Below are positions 8,437 through 17,823 of a stretch of 49,606 nucleotides of DNA, piece after piece (the first letter of the stretch is position 1; the number at the start of each line of letters is the position of its first letter). The notes under the pieces are model-generated. The model saw nothing but the letters and a program-made list of their open reading frames with translations. It had not been told where the DNA came from and made no database searches. The DNA lies in assembly GCA_021842405.1 (NCBI GenBank), contig JAKBZR010000015.1, positions 1 through 49,606 of the forward strand. The letters run 5' to 3'. Origin of the DNA: a bacterium. Its GTDB lineage: Bacteria; Armatimonadota; Chthonomonadetes; Chthonomonadales; JAMCWF01. The position numbers and the translations under genes are program-made.

Positions 8437-9819
8437 TCACCGCGCCCCTTTACAGAGACCGATAAAATGCTCGATTGCGACCGGTTTCGAAGCCAGGTGA
8501 AGATGCACATAGCTGGCCAGTACCGAGCCGCTTTGGAACCCTTCACTTTCGGTCGCATTACGGCGCCACCATCGCAGCGAGTAAACCGTTTTCCAACTCG
8601 GCTTGATGAGTGGGTCGCCGATAAGCTCCGAATAGTGATACTGGTGCCCTCTCAGCACTGCGCCCCTTTCGCCCCATAACGAATCCTCATTTAGGGTGAC
8701 TTCGATATAACCCAGCGATTTCAAGCGGTTATGCATCCGGGTGGAGGCCGGTAGCAGGCCGACCATCGGGTACTGCTTGCCATCCATCGTTTCAAGCCGC
8801 TCGGCAAGATACATCAACCCGCCGCACTCGGCGTAAATCGGGCGATCGGCGGCGAATCGCCGAACCTCGCCCCGCATTCCTTGATTGGCGGAGAGGGCTT
8901 CCGCATACACCTCCGGATAGCCACCCCCAAAATAGATCGCATCCAGACCAGTCGGCAGGTGAGCATCCTCAATCGGCGAAAACCGAACCGGCTCGCATCC
9001 CCGCGTCTCGAGCTCATCGAAAAGATCTTGATAGTAAAAGTGGAAGGCCTCATCGTACGCTACCCCGATTCGGACCGGCCTTTTAGCGGGCGCCGGTTCC
9101 GGAGTAGCTGCCGGAAGCGGGGGCGCGCTCTGCGCCAACCTGATCACTTCATTGATGGCCAGATTTTGGTCAACCGCATCGGCAAATCGTTTCAGCGCCG
9201 ATTCCGGTAAATTGCGGTGGTCGGCGGTAACCAGCCCCAGATGGCGACTTTCCAATTCCGGAAAGGCGCCGTGCGAGATGCCCCCGATCAGCGGCGGCAG
9301 GTCGGCAGCCTTCAGCGATTCGGCCAACAGCTCCGCGTGGCGAGCCGAGCCGCACCGGTTGGCGATCACACCTGCGATTTTCACCCCCGACTCAAACTCG
9401 GCATATCCCTTGACAAGGGCGGCCAGGCTGCGCGCCATTCCCTGCGCGTTGGCCACCAGCAGCACCGGCGCCTGCAGCCAGCGGGCGATCTCAGCCGTGC
9501 TTCCCGCCGAAGTGGCGGCATCCGCCCCATCGAACAGCCCCATGACCCCCTCGATCACCGCCACGTCGCACGCGCCAGCGGTGCGGGCAAAAAGGCGCTC
9601 CACGTATTCGCGGCCCATCATCCAGCCGTCAAGGTTATAACACGGCCGCCCCGATGCTTGAGCCAGGTGCGAAGGATCCAAAAAATCGGGACCGATTTTG
9701 TAGGTCTGCACTTTGATGCCCCGGCGCCGAAGGGCCGCAACCAGCGCCAACGTTACCGAGGTCTTTCCGGCGCCGCTCTCGACGCCGCCGATCACGATCC
9801 GTGGGCAATCGGCCATCAT
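8437..9819 (-). CDS. cbiA: Cobyrinate a,c-diamide synthase CbiA (CobB)
   Basis: CbiA uses glutamine and ATP to amidate the a and c acetate side chains of cobyrinate or hydrogenobyrinate. The 460-residue product has an N-terminal synthetase domain with GGVESGAGKTSVTLAL as P-loop and TYKIGPDFLDPSH, a hallmark of the family. It also has a C-terminal glutaminase domain with the nucleophile cysteine in AECGGLMYLAE and the partner histidine in SYVHLHLAS. ATG at 9819 gives the usual length. It is 46 bases downstream of cobQ and on the same strand, so the two amidases probably form one transcript, converging with the upstream peptide/transporter unit. Confidence 0.96.
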   Translation of the reverse strand: MMADCPRIVIGGVESGAGKTSVTLALVAALRRRGIKVQTYKIGPDFLDPSHLAQASGRPCYNLDGWMMGREYVERLFARTAGACDVAVIEGVMGLFDGADAATSAGSTAEIARWLQAPVLLVANAQGMARSLAALVKGYAEFESGVKIAGVIANRCGSARHAELLAESLKAADLPPLIGGISHGAFPELESRHLGLVTADHRNLPESALKRFADAVDQNLAINEVIRLAQSAPPLPAATPEPAPAKRPVRIGVAYDEAFHFYYQDLFDELETRGCEPVRFSPIEDAHLPTGLDAIYFGGGYPEVYAEALSANQGMRGEVRRFAADRPIYAECGGLMYLAERLETMDGKQYPMVGLLPASTRMHNRLKSLGYIEVTLNEDSLWGERGAVLRGHQYHYSELIGDPLIKPSWKTVYSLRWWRRNATESEGFQSGSVLASYVHLHLASKPVAIEHFIGLCKGAR

Positions 9820-9865
9820 ATCGCCTCTCTCCCTGCGCCGGCGCCCAACCGACCCGATTCCCCCC

Positions 9866-11467
9866 TCATCTCAGTCCGATCAGCCGGTATATTTCATCCA
9901 TTTGAAAGCTTTGCCGAACGATATCGGCCAGACGATCCAGGGCCGGTTCGTGGTCGTAATTCACCAGTACGCGACCGATCGGTTGAAGTCCCTTTTTAAC
10001 CCTCAACCGATCAATAAACCATCGCCGGTACTCATCGTCGTCAAAAAGGCCATGCAGATAGGTGCCCCAAAGCAATCCATCCTCCGTGCCGGCGCCGATG
10101 ACCTCACCATCCTCCCGGAGAACGGCCGGCACTGCACCGCCGCCTTCTGTTCGCCCGTGATGAATCTCGTACCCCTTTATCGCCAGACCGGATTGAAGGT
10201 GCTTTGCGGAGGCCCGCATCAAGGTCTTGTCGGGAGAGAGGATTGTGGTAATCGGCAGCAAGCCCAGGCCGCTCACCGTACATCCCTCCGATTCAATTCG
10301 GTGGGGATCGTCAATCCGTTCGCCGATGAGCTGAAAGCCGCCGCAAATGCCGATCAGCTCCTTTTTCCCGCCCCGGAACAGTTCCGTTATTTTGACATCA
10401 AGGCTGGTTTTGCGCAGATATTCCAGGTCGGCGATCACGTTTTTGCTTCCTGGCAAAATGACGACATCTGGATCGCCGAAATCCTGCGGCGTTCGGATGA
10501 TTTTAAGGTACACGTCCGGCTCGATACGAAAGGCATCGAAATCGGTGAAGTTCGAGATGTGTGGGAGATCAATGACCGCAATCTCAACGTGCTCCCCCGT
10601 CGGTGGTGTTTGGTCAAGATTTCCGTTCTTAAACGCGACCGAGTCCTCCTCGGGCAATCCGAGGTTCCGAATATAGGGTACAATCCCCAACGTGGGGCGA
10701 CCGGTGTGCCGCAGAGTGTACTCCAGCGCCGGATCCAGCAGCGATTTGATGCCTCGAAAGCGGTTGATGATAAAACCGGCAATCAACGAGCGCTCCCATT
10801 TCTCCAACACCTCCATCGTGCCGATAAAGGAGGCAAAAACGCCGCCCGGCTCGATATTACCCACCAACAAAACCGGACTTTCGGCATACCGTGCCGTTTT
10901 CATGTTGGCGAGATCGCGATCCTTCAGATTGACTTCGGCGGGGCTGCCGGCCCCTTCGATAACCATCACCTCGTTTTCAGCCGCAAGCGAATCGTAGGCA
11001 TCCTTTATAAAGGAAAACGCTTTGGACTTGTATTGATTGTACTCCTCGAAGTCCACCGTAAAGACCGGCTTACCCATCACGATGGCCTGCGATCCGGTTT
11101 CGCTGCAGGGTTTGAGCAGGATTGGGTTCATCCGCACATCGGGATCCAACCGGCACGCCTGTGCCTGAACCACCTGCGCTCTCCCCATCTCGCCGCCATC
11201 CCGGGTGACGTAGGAGTTCAGCGACATATTTTGCGCCTTAAAGGGGGCGACGCGGTACCCGTCTTGCAGCAGAATACGACACATCGCGGCCGCCAGCACG
11301 CTCTTGCCGGCATTGGAGCTGGTTCCTTGAAACATGATGGCTAGCGCCTTTCGCCTCTTGATCGGCTGCGATGGGTGGCCGAGCGCCGATTTCAGCGCGC
11401 TGGAGAGGCGCTCATTCGGGTTGATATTGTTTTGTTGCGGTCGGGAGGCGCTTTTAGAAGGTCTCAT
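9866..11467 (-). CDS. cobQ: Cobyric acid synthase CobQ (CbiP)
   Basis: CobQ amidates side chains b, d, e and g of adenosylcobyrinate diamide. The P-loop domain reads MFQGTSSNAGKSVLAAA, followed by PFKAQNMSLNSYV, a strong CobQ signature. The glutaminase domain has its nucleophile in GICGGFQLIG and the catalytic histidine in YLHGLFDD. The predicted protein has 533 residues, with about 40 residues of polar sequence before the usual family start; either this extension is real or translation begins at an internal codon. Upstream of ATG 11467 a tgtaaaat box lies only six bases away, so a leaderless start is possible but unproven. It probably heads a cobQ-cbiA unit. Confidence 0.95.
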   Translation of the reverse strand: MRPSKSASRPQQNNINPNERLSSALKSALGHPSQPIKRRKALAIMFQGTSSNAGKSVLAAAMCRILLQDGYRVAPFKAQNMSLNSYVTRDGGEMGRAQVVQAQACRLDPDVRMNPILLKPCSETGSQAIVMGKPVFTVDFEEYNQYKSKAFSFIKDAYDSLAAENEVMVIEGAGSPAEVNLKDRDLANMKTARYAESPVLLVGNIEPGGVFASFIGTMEVLEKWERSLIAGFIINRFRGIKSLLDPALEYTLRHTGRPTLGIVPYIRNLGLPEEDSVAFKNGNLDQTPPTGEHVEIAVIDLPHISNFTDFDAFRIEPDVYLKIIRTPQDFGDPDVVILPGSKNVIADLEYLRKTSLDVKITELFRGGKKELIGICGGFQLIGERIDDPHRIESEGCTVSGLGLLPITTILSPDKTLMRASAKHLQSGLAIKGYEIHHGRTEGGGAVPAVLREDGEVIGAGTEDGLLWGTYLHGLFDDDEYRRWFIDRLRVKKGLQPIGRVLVNYDHEPALDRLADIVRQSFQMDEIYRLIGLR

Positions 11468-11571
11468 ACGTCAATTTTACACCATTGCGTATACTCTGAG
11501 CCTGTTGCAAAATCATTGTGACGGGATTATAGCAGGAGAAGGAGAATATATCAACATATCGGAAAGAGTGT

Positions 11572-11714
11572 AACAGTTCAGGTTTGCGGGAATGGTTTTC
11601 GTTCGACCCCACCCCAGCCCTCCCCGCAAGCGGTGTATAGACTTGGGGAGGGTGTTGATTATTGCTATAAGGGTAAAGCCTGCTGCCTAAATTACCCAGA
11701 GAACTGAACTCTTT
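11572..11714. mobile_element. MITE-like palindromic element, copy 4
   Basis: The left end acagttcaggtttgcgggaa with the adjoining ttttcgttcgaccccacccc matches other copies. The right end is a diverged form, taaattacccagagaactga, that is also seen inverted at 23331 and 29019. It occupies much of the 348-base gap between divergent cobQ and moxR. The remainder of the gap shows no gene. Confidence 0.68.
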
Positions 11715-11815
11715 CCAATGCGCATATCGAATTGACAGAGATGGGTATTTACAGTAAACTCTTATCGTATCTAACGAAGGATGGGCTGCCGTTTGGAGGC
11801 GGAATACCTATTTAA

Positions 11816-12784
11816 ATGTCGGACTCAAGCGAAATTGCCGATCACATTTCAGCGGTTGTTCAAGCGGTAGAGACCGCCATTTTGGGCAAGCGGGGCTCCG
11901 TTGAGTTGGCGCTGGCGGTTCTCCTATCCGGCGGTCACCTGCTGATTGAAGATATCCCCGGGGTGGGTAAGACCACCCTCGCGAAGGCTCTTTCGCGCGC
12001 GCTGGGTTGCGAGTTTAAGCGAATTCAATTTACACCGGACCTGCTGCCATCCGATGTAACCGGCAGCGCAGTTTATAATCAAAAGACGGGTGATTTCGAT
12101 TTCCGTCGCGGGCCGGTTTTCGCCAATGTGGTGCTGGCCGACGAGATAAATCGGGCAACCCCCAAGACCCAATCCAGCCTTCTGGAGTGTATGGAGGAGC
12201 GGCAGGTCACCTCCGATGGAATTACAAGGCCGCTGCCGGCCCCGTTTTTTGTCATCGCAACGCAAAACAATGTGGAGATGAGGGGCACCTATCCGCTGCC
12301 GGAAGCGCAACTGGATCGCTTCAGCGCGCGGGTTTCAATCGGGTATCCGTCTTCACCGGATGAGATGCGTATCCTGCGTAATGAATCCCGCAGCCACGCG
12401 ATTGACCGCATTCAGTCGGTTATCAGTGCCGCCGATTTGCTGGATTTGCAAAAATCGGTACGGGAGGTTTTTGTGGAAGATACGGTGGCTCAGTATCTAT
12501 TGCAGATAGTAGGCGCAACCCGAACCATGCCGGATGTAGCGCTGGGCTGCAGCCCGCGTGCGTCACTCCATTTGATGCTGGTTTGTCAGGCGATGGCGAT
12601 TATCCGGAATCGCAGCTTCGTCATTCCGGAGGATATAAAAACGCTGGCGGTTCCGGTGCTGGCTCACCGCATCATGCTTAAGCCGGAATACCGCATGCGC
12701 GGAATCACGGCGGAACAGTGCATTTTTAATGCCTTACAAGATACTCCGGTTCCGGTTGAGGCGCGACGGGCGGCAGCGGTTTAA
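11816..12784 (+). CDS. MoxR-family AAA+ ATPase
   Basis: This 322-residue AAA+ protein has Walker A in GVGKTTLAKAL near residue 46, Walker B in VLADEINRATPKTQ, sensor 1 in VIATQNNVEMRGTYPLPEAQLDRF and an arginine-rich C-terminal lid domain. MoxR ATPases act as chaperone-like factors, usually with the DUF58 and transglutaminase proteins encoded beside them, as here. The first codon ATG 11816 has a ggagg 15 or more bases upstream, a little far. The gene begins a four-gene plus-strand operon ending in holA. Confidence 0.95.
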   Translation: MSDSSEIADHISAVVQAVETAILGKRGSVELALAVLLSGGHLLIEDIPGVGKTTLAKALSRALGCEFKRIQFTPDLLPSDVTGSAVYNQKTGDFDFRRGPVFANVVLADEINRATPKTQSSLLECMEERQVTSDGITRPLPAPFFVIATQNNVEMRGTYPLPEAQLDRFSARVSIGYPSSPDEMRILRNESRSHAIDRIQSVISAADLLDLQKSVREVFVEDTVAQYLLQIVGATRTMPDVALGCSPRASLHLMLVCQAMAIIRNRSFVIPEDIKTLAVPVLAHRIMLKPEYRMRGITAEQCIFNALQDTPVPVEARRAAAV

Positions 12785-12804
12785 CCGCAAAAGGGAGGGA
12801 GCCG

Positions 12805-14049
12805 GTGCGCCGCTATAAGAGAACCGCCATATCGGTGGCGGCCGTTTTTATGCTGATCGTGGCCATCACGCTGAATAACGCCTCGCTTTATCTGATGGCC
12901 AGCGTTCTTTTTGTGCTCCCAATCACCAGCTTGCTACTTGGATTTTGGCTGCGCCGCGATCTTAAGTTCCGGCGTATGGTTCATTCTCCGGGATGGAGCG
13001 GTGAAGTGGCGGATTTCATGGTTGAGCTGTTCAACGGCGGCCTGATGCCCAGGCCCCGTATCGAGCTAACCGATCGTCTTCCAGCCTGGATAGAGCCGAT
13101 CCAAAAGCCACCTCTCATCACCCATCTGCCGGGTCGCGGCCATACTACCGTGACTTATTCGGTGAATTTGCTAAAGCGCGGCATCTACCCCCTGAGCGGC
13201 TACAAAGTGGGGGTTTCTGATCCGCTGGGACTATTTACTTTTACCGGGTTTGTCGGCGCACCCGCTGAAATCATAGTCTATCCGACCCCTGAAAATCTGC
13301 CCGACCTCCAGTTAAGCGGGGGTGATCGTTTTGGTTACCAAGACAGCGCTCGTGTAACCCTCCATGGGCATGGCGTGGATCCGGATGGCGTTCGCGAATA
13401 TCGGCCGGGCGATCCGTTACGCCGGATTCACTGGAAAACAACCGCTCGGACGGGGAACCTTTCGGTGATCGAATTTGATGAGATGCGCACGGCCAACCTT
13501 TGTCTGGCGCTGGATCTTACGCCGGGAAGTGACGTGGGTGAAGGTCTGGAAACCACCTTGGAATACCTCGTTCGTGTCGCCGCTTCGCTGACGAAAATGG
13601 CGGTAGACCTCGGATCTGAGGTGTCCCTCATTACTAACGGGCCTCCGGAATGGCAGGTGATGGCCAATCGAGGGGATGACCAGCTTCACCGCATTCTCCG
13701 CGTGCTGGCAGCCGTTCAAGCAACGGGTGACACTCCACTGGAGGCAATCCTTAGCCGGTACCTCAATATCACCGGCGGTGAACTGTCCCTCTTCGTGCTG
13801 ACCTCGTCGGCAAACGGGCGAACGATGGGTTTCCTCCACTCCTACCGAAAATCGGGCGGGCAGGTCGTCATCATCTACGCCGATCCAAGTGATTTCGCCC
13901 CATCGCCCGCAGTGGGAAAGCCGAATTCGACCGCCACCGATCCGATGATCATGGATGCGGGTGCGTTGGTGCTCCGATTATGCCGCGCGCCCGGTAAGCC
14001 CATCCAAATGGAGCCCATCAGCAATGGCTACGCCGTCGTCAAACAATGA
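12805..14049 (+). CDS. DUF58 domain-containing membrane-anchored protein
   Basis: The 414-residue protein begins with two hydrophobic helices (about residues 8-24 and 30-48), then a periplasmic or cytosolic beta-rich segment and the DUF58 core. The core signature is VREYRPGDPLRRIHWKTTARTG around residues 195-215, followed by a vWA-like fold (LCLALDLTPGSD). These proteins are partners of MoxR ATPases. The GTG start at 12805 follows aaaagggaggg, a good ribosome site. The gene starts 20 bases after moxR and overlaps the transglutaminase gene by 26 bases. Confidence 0.9.
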   Translation: MRRYKRTAISVAAVFMLIVAITLNNASLYLMASVLFVLPITSLLLGFWLRRDLKFRRMVHSPGWSGEVADFMVELFNGGLMPRPRIELTDRLPAWIEPIQKPPLITHLPGRGHTTVTYSVNLLKRGIYPLSGYKVGVSDPLGLFTFTGFVGAPAEIIVYPTPENLPDLQLSGGDRFGYQDSARVTLHGHGVDPDGVREYRPGDPLRRIHWKTTARTGNLSVIEFDEMRTANLCLALDLTPGSDVGEGLETTLEYLVRVAASLTKMAVDLGSEVSLITNGPPEWQVMANRGDDQLHRILRVLAAVQATGDTPLEAILSRYLNITGGELSLFVLTSSANGRTMGFLHSYRKSGGQVVIIYADPSDFAPSPAVGKPNSTATDPMIMDAGALVLRLCRAPGKPIQMEPISNGYAVVKQ

Positions 14050-16252
14050 AGTCGCTTTGAGAGACCGCCCTGCAATCGCCGTCTATCTGGCCGGATGGGC
14101 GGTGGGTTTTTGCGGCGTCTATGTGGGCGGTCTGGTTATGAACTACGATCAATACACTCATCTGCAGTTGGCGCTGCTCACGGCAGGCGTCGTTTTCAGT
14201 TATCTTTTACGGAGGTCGTCACACTCCAGCCGCACCCATGAAATGATCACCGGCTCGGTTCTCATTATTATGGCGTCGGTTCTGTTCGTCGGGCCTCAGA
14301 TTGTTCCCAGTGTGTTCTCGGCTTTTTCAGGCGGGTCAATTGCCTCCGCGCTATCGAGCAGCCCCTATGGTGGTTACCATCCTTATATTCAAGATTATGG
14401 CGGTACGACGCTGATCTTCGTGATGGGCTGGCTCACGGTAGTCTGGAGCTTTGCAATGCTCTCCGACGCGCTGGTCCTGTTTGAGCCGGTGTTTGTGCTC
14501 GCTATTTTCGGGTTGGCGGCCGGTGTGGTAGCGGTTGACAGCCTCATTCCGGTTTTTCTTCTCTTCTTGACCTCCAGCGCTTTCATTATGGTTTACGACA
14601 CCACCGCCTCCGATTTCGAAGGCGGCGCCAACCTCCCCCTCAACAATCTGTCCTGGACCGCAATCGCTCACTATCTCGGATTGACTATTGCCTGCGTGTT
14701 GATCTCCTACATGATCGCATTGAGAATTGCGGGGCCTCTACAGGACACCGGCGCCGCGTTTGGCTTTACCGCCCGAATTCCGGGGCCTCCTCTACCGTCG
14801 GCGCTGAGCTCCTCCAGCACCGATTCAACCCAAATCACAACCGATAACTTGAAAGTTGCATCCGGCCCGGTCACGCTTTCCAATACGGTTCTGATGCGCG
14901 TCGCCTGCCCCCGCCCGCTCTATTGGCGCGTCCGCACCTACGACTACTACACCGGCCACGGCTGGGAAGATCGGCTCAGCTCCGAAACCCACTCATACTA
15001 TGCACCGGGCAGCTTTTATTTCAATATATACCGGAGCCATAACCCTCCGCCAACCCCATTTGTTTTTCATCTGCAAAAGCCATCGGCAATGAAGTATCGC
15101 CAGTTGATTCGGCAAACGTTCACCCTGGTTTCGGGCGTCTACGACTATTTCATAGCGGCCGATCAGCCGGTTACGATCTCCGCACCGGTGGTGTCGCTAA
15201 CCACCAGCTTGGATGGGATGATCCAACCTGGAAGACAATTGATCGCCGGCAACTCTTACTCTGTGGTATCGGAAGTTCCCCTCGCAGACCCAAAGGTTCT
15301 AAGCCAATCGGCCACCGACTACCCGTACCCCATATCGGCCCTCTACTTTCAAACCTATCCCAGGGGCGGCTCCTTTCAGACCGATGTCCTCCAACTCGCC
15401 CAAAAATGGACCGCCGATGCCCGCACTCCCTATCAAAAGGTGGTTGCGCTGGCACGGCATATCGCCGACCGCTGTCGCTACAACACCGCGACACCGGCTA
15501 CACCGAGCAATCGGGATGTGGTGAGCGAATTTCTGTTCAAACGGCGTGAAGGTTACTGCGATGTTTTCGCCACCGCCTTGGCCATTATGTGTCGAATGGT
15601 CGGCGTGCCGGCTCGCGTGGCCTCCGGTTTTATCGCTGATCCGGATGGCTCCAGCCCAGGCAACTACATCATTAGAGCGCGGGACAGCCATCTTTGGACT
15701 GAAGTATACTTTACCGGCGTGGGCTGGGTCCCATTCGATGCCACCGAGGGAGCCATCAACATCAGCCCAAAATCCACATCCCGCCACCTGGCCGTCCAAT
15801 CTCTCTGGAAGAGGCTGATTTCCCATGGTTGGAAGCCGTTGGCGGCGCTGGCTGCAATCGCATGTTTGCTGCTCTACGTATTGAGCACCGAAATATTAAC
15901 CCGAATCAAGCGAAAGAAAGCCTTCAACGCGGTGGCGCCCGCTATACCAATAACCAACTGGCAGATATGCCAGTACTATCACGCGGTAGAAAAGGTCTTT
16001 GCCCGATATGGATATCGGCGCAGCCGGTCGGAAACGATCCACGAGTATAATGAACGTCTGCGGCATCGAATCTTTAAGGGTGAGCTGATTGAGGAACTGG
16101 ATCGGCTCACCGAATTGACCATGATCGCGCGCTATGGAAGATCGGTCATGGATGGTCAAACGGTTAAGGAGGCCGCTCAGCGCTACAGCCGGATCCGGTA
16201 CCTCTCTCGCCGGATACCGCGCGCCTCAAAGGAGAAAGTCAGTGCAATTTAA
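14024..16252 (+). CDS. Membrane transglutaminase-like protein (TgpA type)
   Basis: The 742-residue protein has an N-terminal block of five or six transmembrane helices (about residues 15-240), an extracytoplasmic region, a transglutaminase/protease-like core and a last helix near residue 610 before a cytosolic DUF4129-like tail. The catalytic triad is visible: Cys512 in REGYCDVFATAL, His in RDSHLWTEVYF and Asp in PFDATEGA. ATG 14024 lies inside the end of the DUF58 gene with ggag upstream; a longer frame from 13955 only overlaps that gene. The family acts with MoxR/DUF58, possibly on envelope proteins; the substrate is unknown. Confidence 0.88.
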   Translation: MATPSSNNEVALRDRPAIAVYLAGWAVGFCGVYVGGLVMNYDQYTHLQLALLTAGVVFSYLLRRSSHSSRTHEMITGSVLIIMASVLFVGPQIVPSVFSAFSGGSIASALSSSPYGGYHPYIQDYGGTTLIFVMGWLTVVWSFAMLSDALVLFEPVFVLAIFGLAAGVVAVDSLIPVFLLFLTSSAFIMVYDTTASDFEGGANLPLNNLSWTAIAHYLGLTIACVLISYMIALRIAGPLQDTGAAFGFTARIPGPPLPSALSSSSTDSTQITTDNLKVASGPVTLSNTVLMRVACPRPLYWRVRTYDYYTGHGWEDRLSSETHSYYAPGSFYFNIYRSHNPPPTPFVFHLQKPSAMKYRQLIRQTFTLVSGVYDYFIAADQPVTISAPVVSLTTSLDGMIQPGRQLIAGNSYSVVSEVPLADPKVLSQSATDYPYPISALYFQTYPRGGSFQTDVLQLAQKWTADARTPYQKVVALARHIADRCRYNTATPATPSNRDVVSEFLFKRREGYCDVFATALAIMCRMVGVPARVASGFIADPDGSSPGNYIIRARDSHLWTEVYFTGVGWVPFDATEGAINISPKSTSRHLAVQSLWKRLISHGWKPLAALAAIACLLLYVLSTEILTRIKRKKAFNAVAPAIPITNWQICQYYHAVEKVFARYGYRRSRSETIHEYNERLRHRIFKGELIEELDRLTELTMIARYGRSVMDGQTVKEAAQRYSRIRYLSRRIPRASKEKVSAI

Positions 16253-17303
16253 CCCGAAAGTCAGCCGCCCATTTGCCCGTTTGGCCTCTTGCTATTTGGT
16301 CTATGGCTCGGAAGACGCCCTCAAACCGATGGCCATAGCCGCGATGCGGCGTGAAGCGCTCGATGAGAGTTACGCCGATTTCGATTTTCAGGAGTTGGAT
16401 TTTGGGGATTTCAGCGCAAACGAGGTGCTGGCCGCCGCCTCCCAAGTGCCCTTCGGCTCAAACCGGCGGCTGGTGGTAGCAACCGGTGCCGAGAAGCTCC
16501 GATCCAGTCAGCGATCATCGGAGCTGGATGAGTTGGCGGTCGGCATCCCGAAATTAGGTCAGCGGGCTTGCCTGGTGCTGGTGGTGGGAGCAAACGAAGA
16601 GCGCCGTCGAGGTGACAGCATCCTTTCACGAAAGCTGGATGAGTCCGTCAAAGCGATCAACGGGCTAGTGGAGTGCGTTCGTCTGCGCACCGAAGAGCTG
16701 CGTCAGTGGTTGGAGGCGGCTGCCGAAACCGGCCGTAAGCGGTTGGAACCGGCTGCAATCTCCACCTTAATTGTTCGAAGCGGCTCCACCCTGAGCTCGC
16801 TCCAACAGCATTGGCAAAAGCTGGAATGGTACACCGCCGGAAGGCCGCTGGTTACCGTAAACGATGTGGAGGCGACCGCCGTCTACTCGCCGGAGGATCA
16901 ACTGCTGAAATATACCGACGCGATTGGTCATCGGAACGCGGAGGAGGCTCTGCGCCGGCTTTCCGAAACCCAGCAGTACGACAGCGGCCCCGGCATGGCT
17001 GCCCGCGCCATCGTGCTGCTAGGCCGAACCCTCTCGCTGTTATGGCAAGCCCGAATCGTTGAGACCCACAACAAACAACCCACCGAAACGCCGGTTGATT
17101 CGATGCTGCCCCGCGAACCGCGGCTGACCTCCCAGCATAAGTATGTTCAGCAGATTTACTTTCAACAGTGCAAGAAATGGCGCTTTCAAGACCTTGTAAA
17201 GGCATACGATGCCACCCTGCGGGCCGACTACGCGATCAAAACCGGAGCCGACGCCACCCGCGTGCTGCAGCTTTTAACAATCGAGCTCTGCCGCATAAAA
17301 TAG
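16242..17303 (+). CDS. holA: DNA polymerase III subunit delta
   Basis: HolA is the clamp-loader subunit that opens the beta sliding clamp. The 353-residue protein matches family length and has the N-terminal CYLVYGSEDALKP motif, an AAA-like region without a working P-loop (QVPFGSNRRLVVATGAEKL), and an alpha-helical collar domain towards the C-terminus. GTG 16242 is chosen because aaaggag (16228-16234) lies at the right distance; the open frame back to 16134 overlaps the transglutaminase gene. It overlaps that gene by 11 bases, so expression is probably coupled to the MoxR operon, an unusual setting for a replication gene. Confidence 0.88.
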   Translation: MQFNPKVSRPFARLASCYLVYGSEDALKPMAIAAMRREALDESYADFDFQELDFGDFSANEVLAAASQVPFGSNRRLVVATGAEKLRSSQRSSELDELAVGIPKLGQRACLVLVVGANEERRRGDSILSRKLDESVKAINGLVECVRLRTEELRQWLEAAAETGRKRLEPAAISTLIVRSGSTLSSLQQHWQKLEWYTAGRPLVTVNDVEATAVYSPEDQLLKYTDAIGHRNAEEALRRLSETQQYDSGPGMAARAIVLLGRTLSLLWQARIVETHNKQPTETPVDSMLPREPRLTSQHKYVQQIYFQQCKKWRFQDLVKAYDATLRADYAIKTGADATRVLQLLTIELCRIK

Positions 17304-17382
17304 ATGGCTTTCGCGCCAACGCGTTTCAGGTGAATGCAGAGGAGTTATGGAGTAGGGATGGGCGGGTTAGAATCTATTCCCC

Positions 17383-17823
17383 TTACCGAAGGCGTGATGG
17401 GCATACCTCATGATTTGGATCCCACCAGAGGAGGTAGAAGATGGAGCCACGCAGAATGCCGACTACGCGCTTTTTCGAATCGATGCGCAAAGAACAGATA
17501 TTATCCGCCTCATCAGATAGACCGAGTTGATTCAGCCTTTGCTGAGCCCTGTTGCTGATTGCGGCTTGTCGGAGCCGATGATTCTTATCACCCAGAATGT
17601 CTTTCCACGGCATGGATTCAAATTCTCTAAGCTTCTCCAATATTTTTATCAATTCCTGACCATTACTATTCAGTTTTGTCCAGGACCATGGACTTTGGGG
17701 ATCGGTATCAAAATGCTTAAAACGCCAGACTGGATTTTCTTTTATGGAACTCGCTGATTGACCCTTCGGGGTACGATCAGTCGGACTGCCGGATGGAGAT
17801 CGTGGTTCTCTTTTGCCCGTCAT
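17383..17823 (-). CDS. Putative toxin of a Panacea toxin-antitoxin pair
   Basis: The 146-residue basic protein starts with a disordered Ser/Pro/Lys region and contains KHFDTDPQSPWSWTKL in the middle. It ends with the pattern VGILRGSIFYLLWWDPNHEVCPS, which resembles the last strands of RelE/ParE-type or related small RNA-acting folds. It overlaps the upstream Panacea-domain gene by four bases (ATGA), the classic arrangement of a toxin-antitoxin operon. The fold and toxicity are inferred from context and motif shape; no catalytic residues can be assigned with confidence. Confidence 0.6.
   Translation of the reverse strand: MTGKREPRSPSGSPTDRTPKGQSASSIKENPVWRFKHFDTDPQSPWSWTKLNSNGQELIKILEKLREFESMPWKDILGDKNHRLRQAAISNRAQQRLNQLGLSDEADNICSLRIDSKKRVVGILRGSIFYLLWWDPNHEVCPSRLR

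Noticed and set aside
9713-11344. Long plus-strand open frame opposite cobQ
   Set aside because: Its length comes from the codon bias of cobQ on the minus strand, where clear family motifs lie; the plus-strand translation has none.
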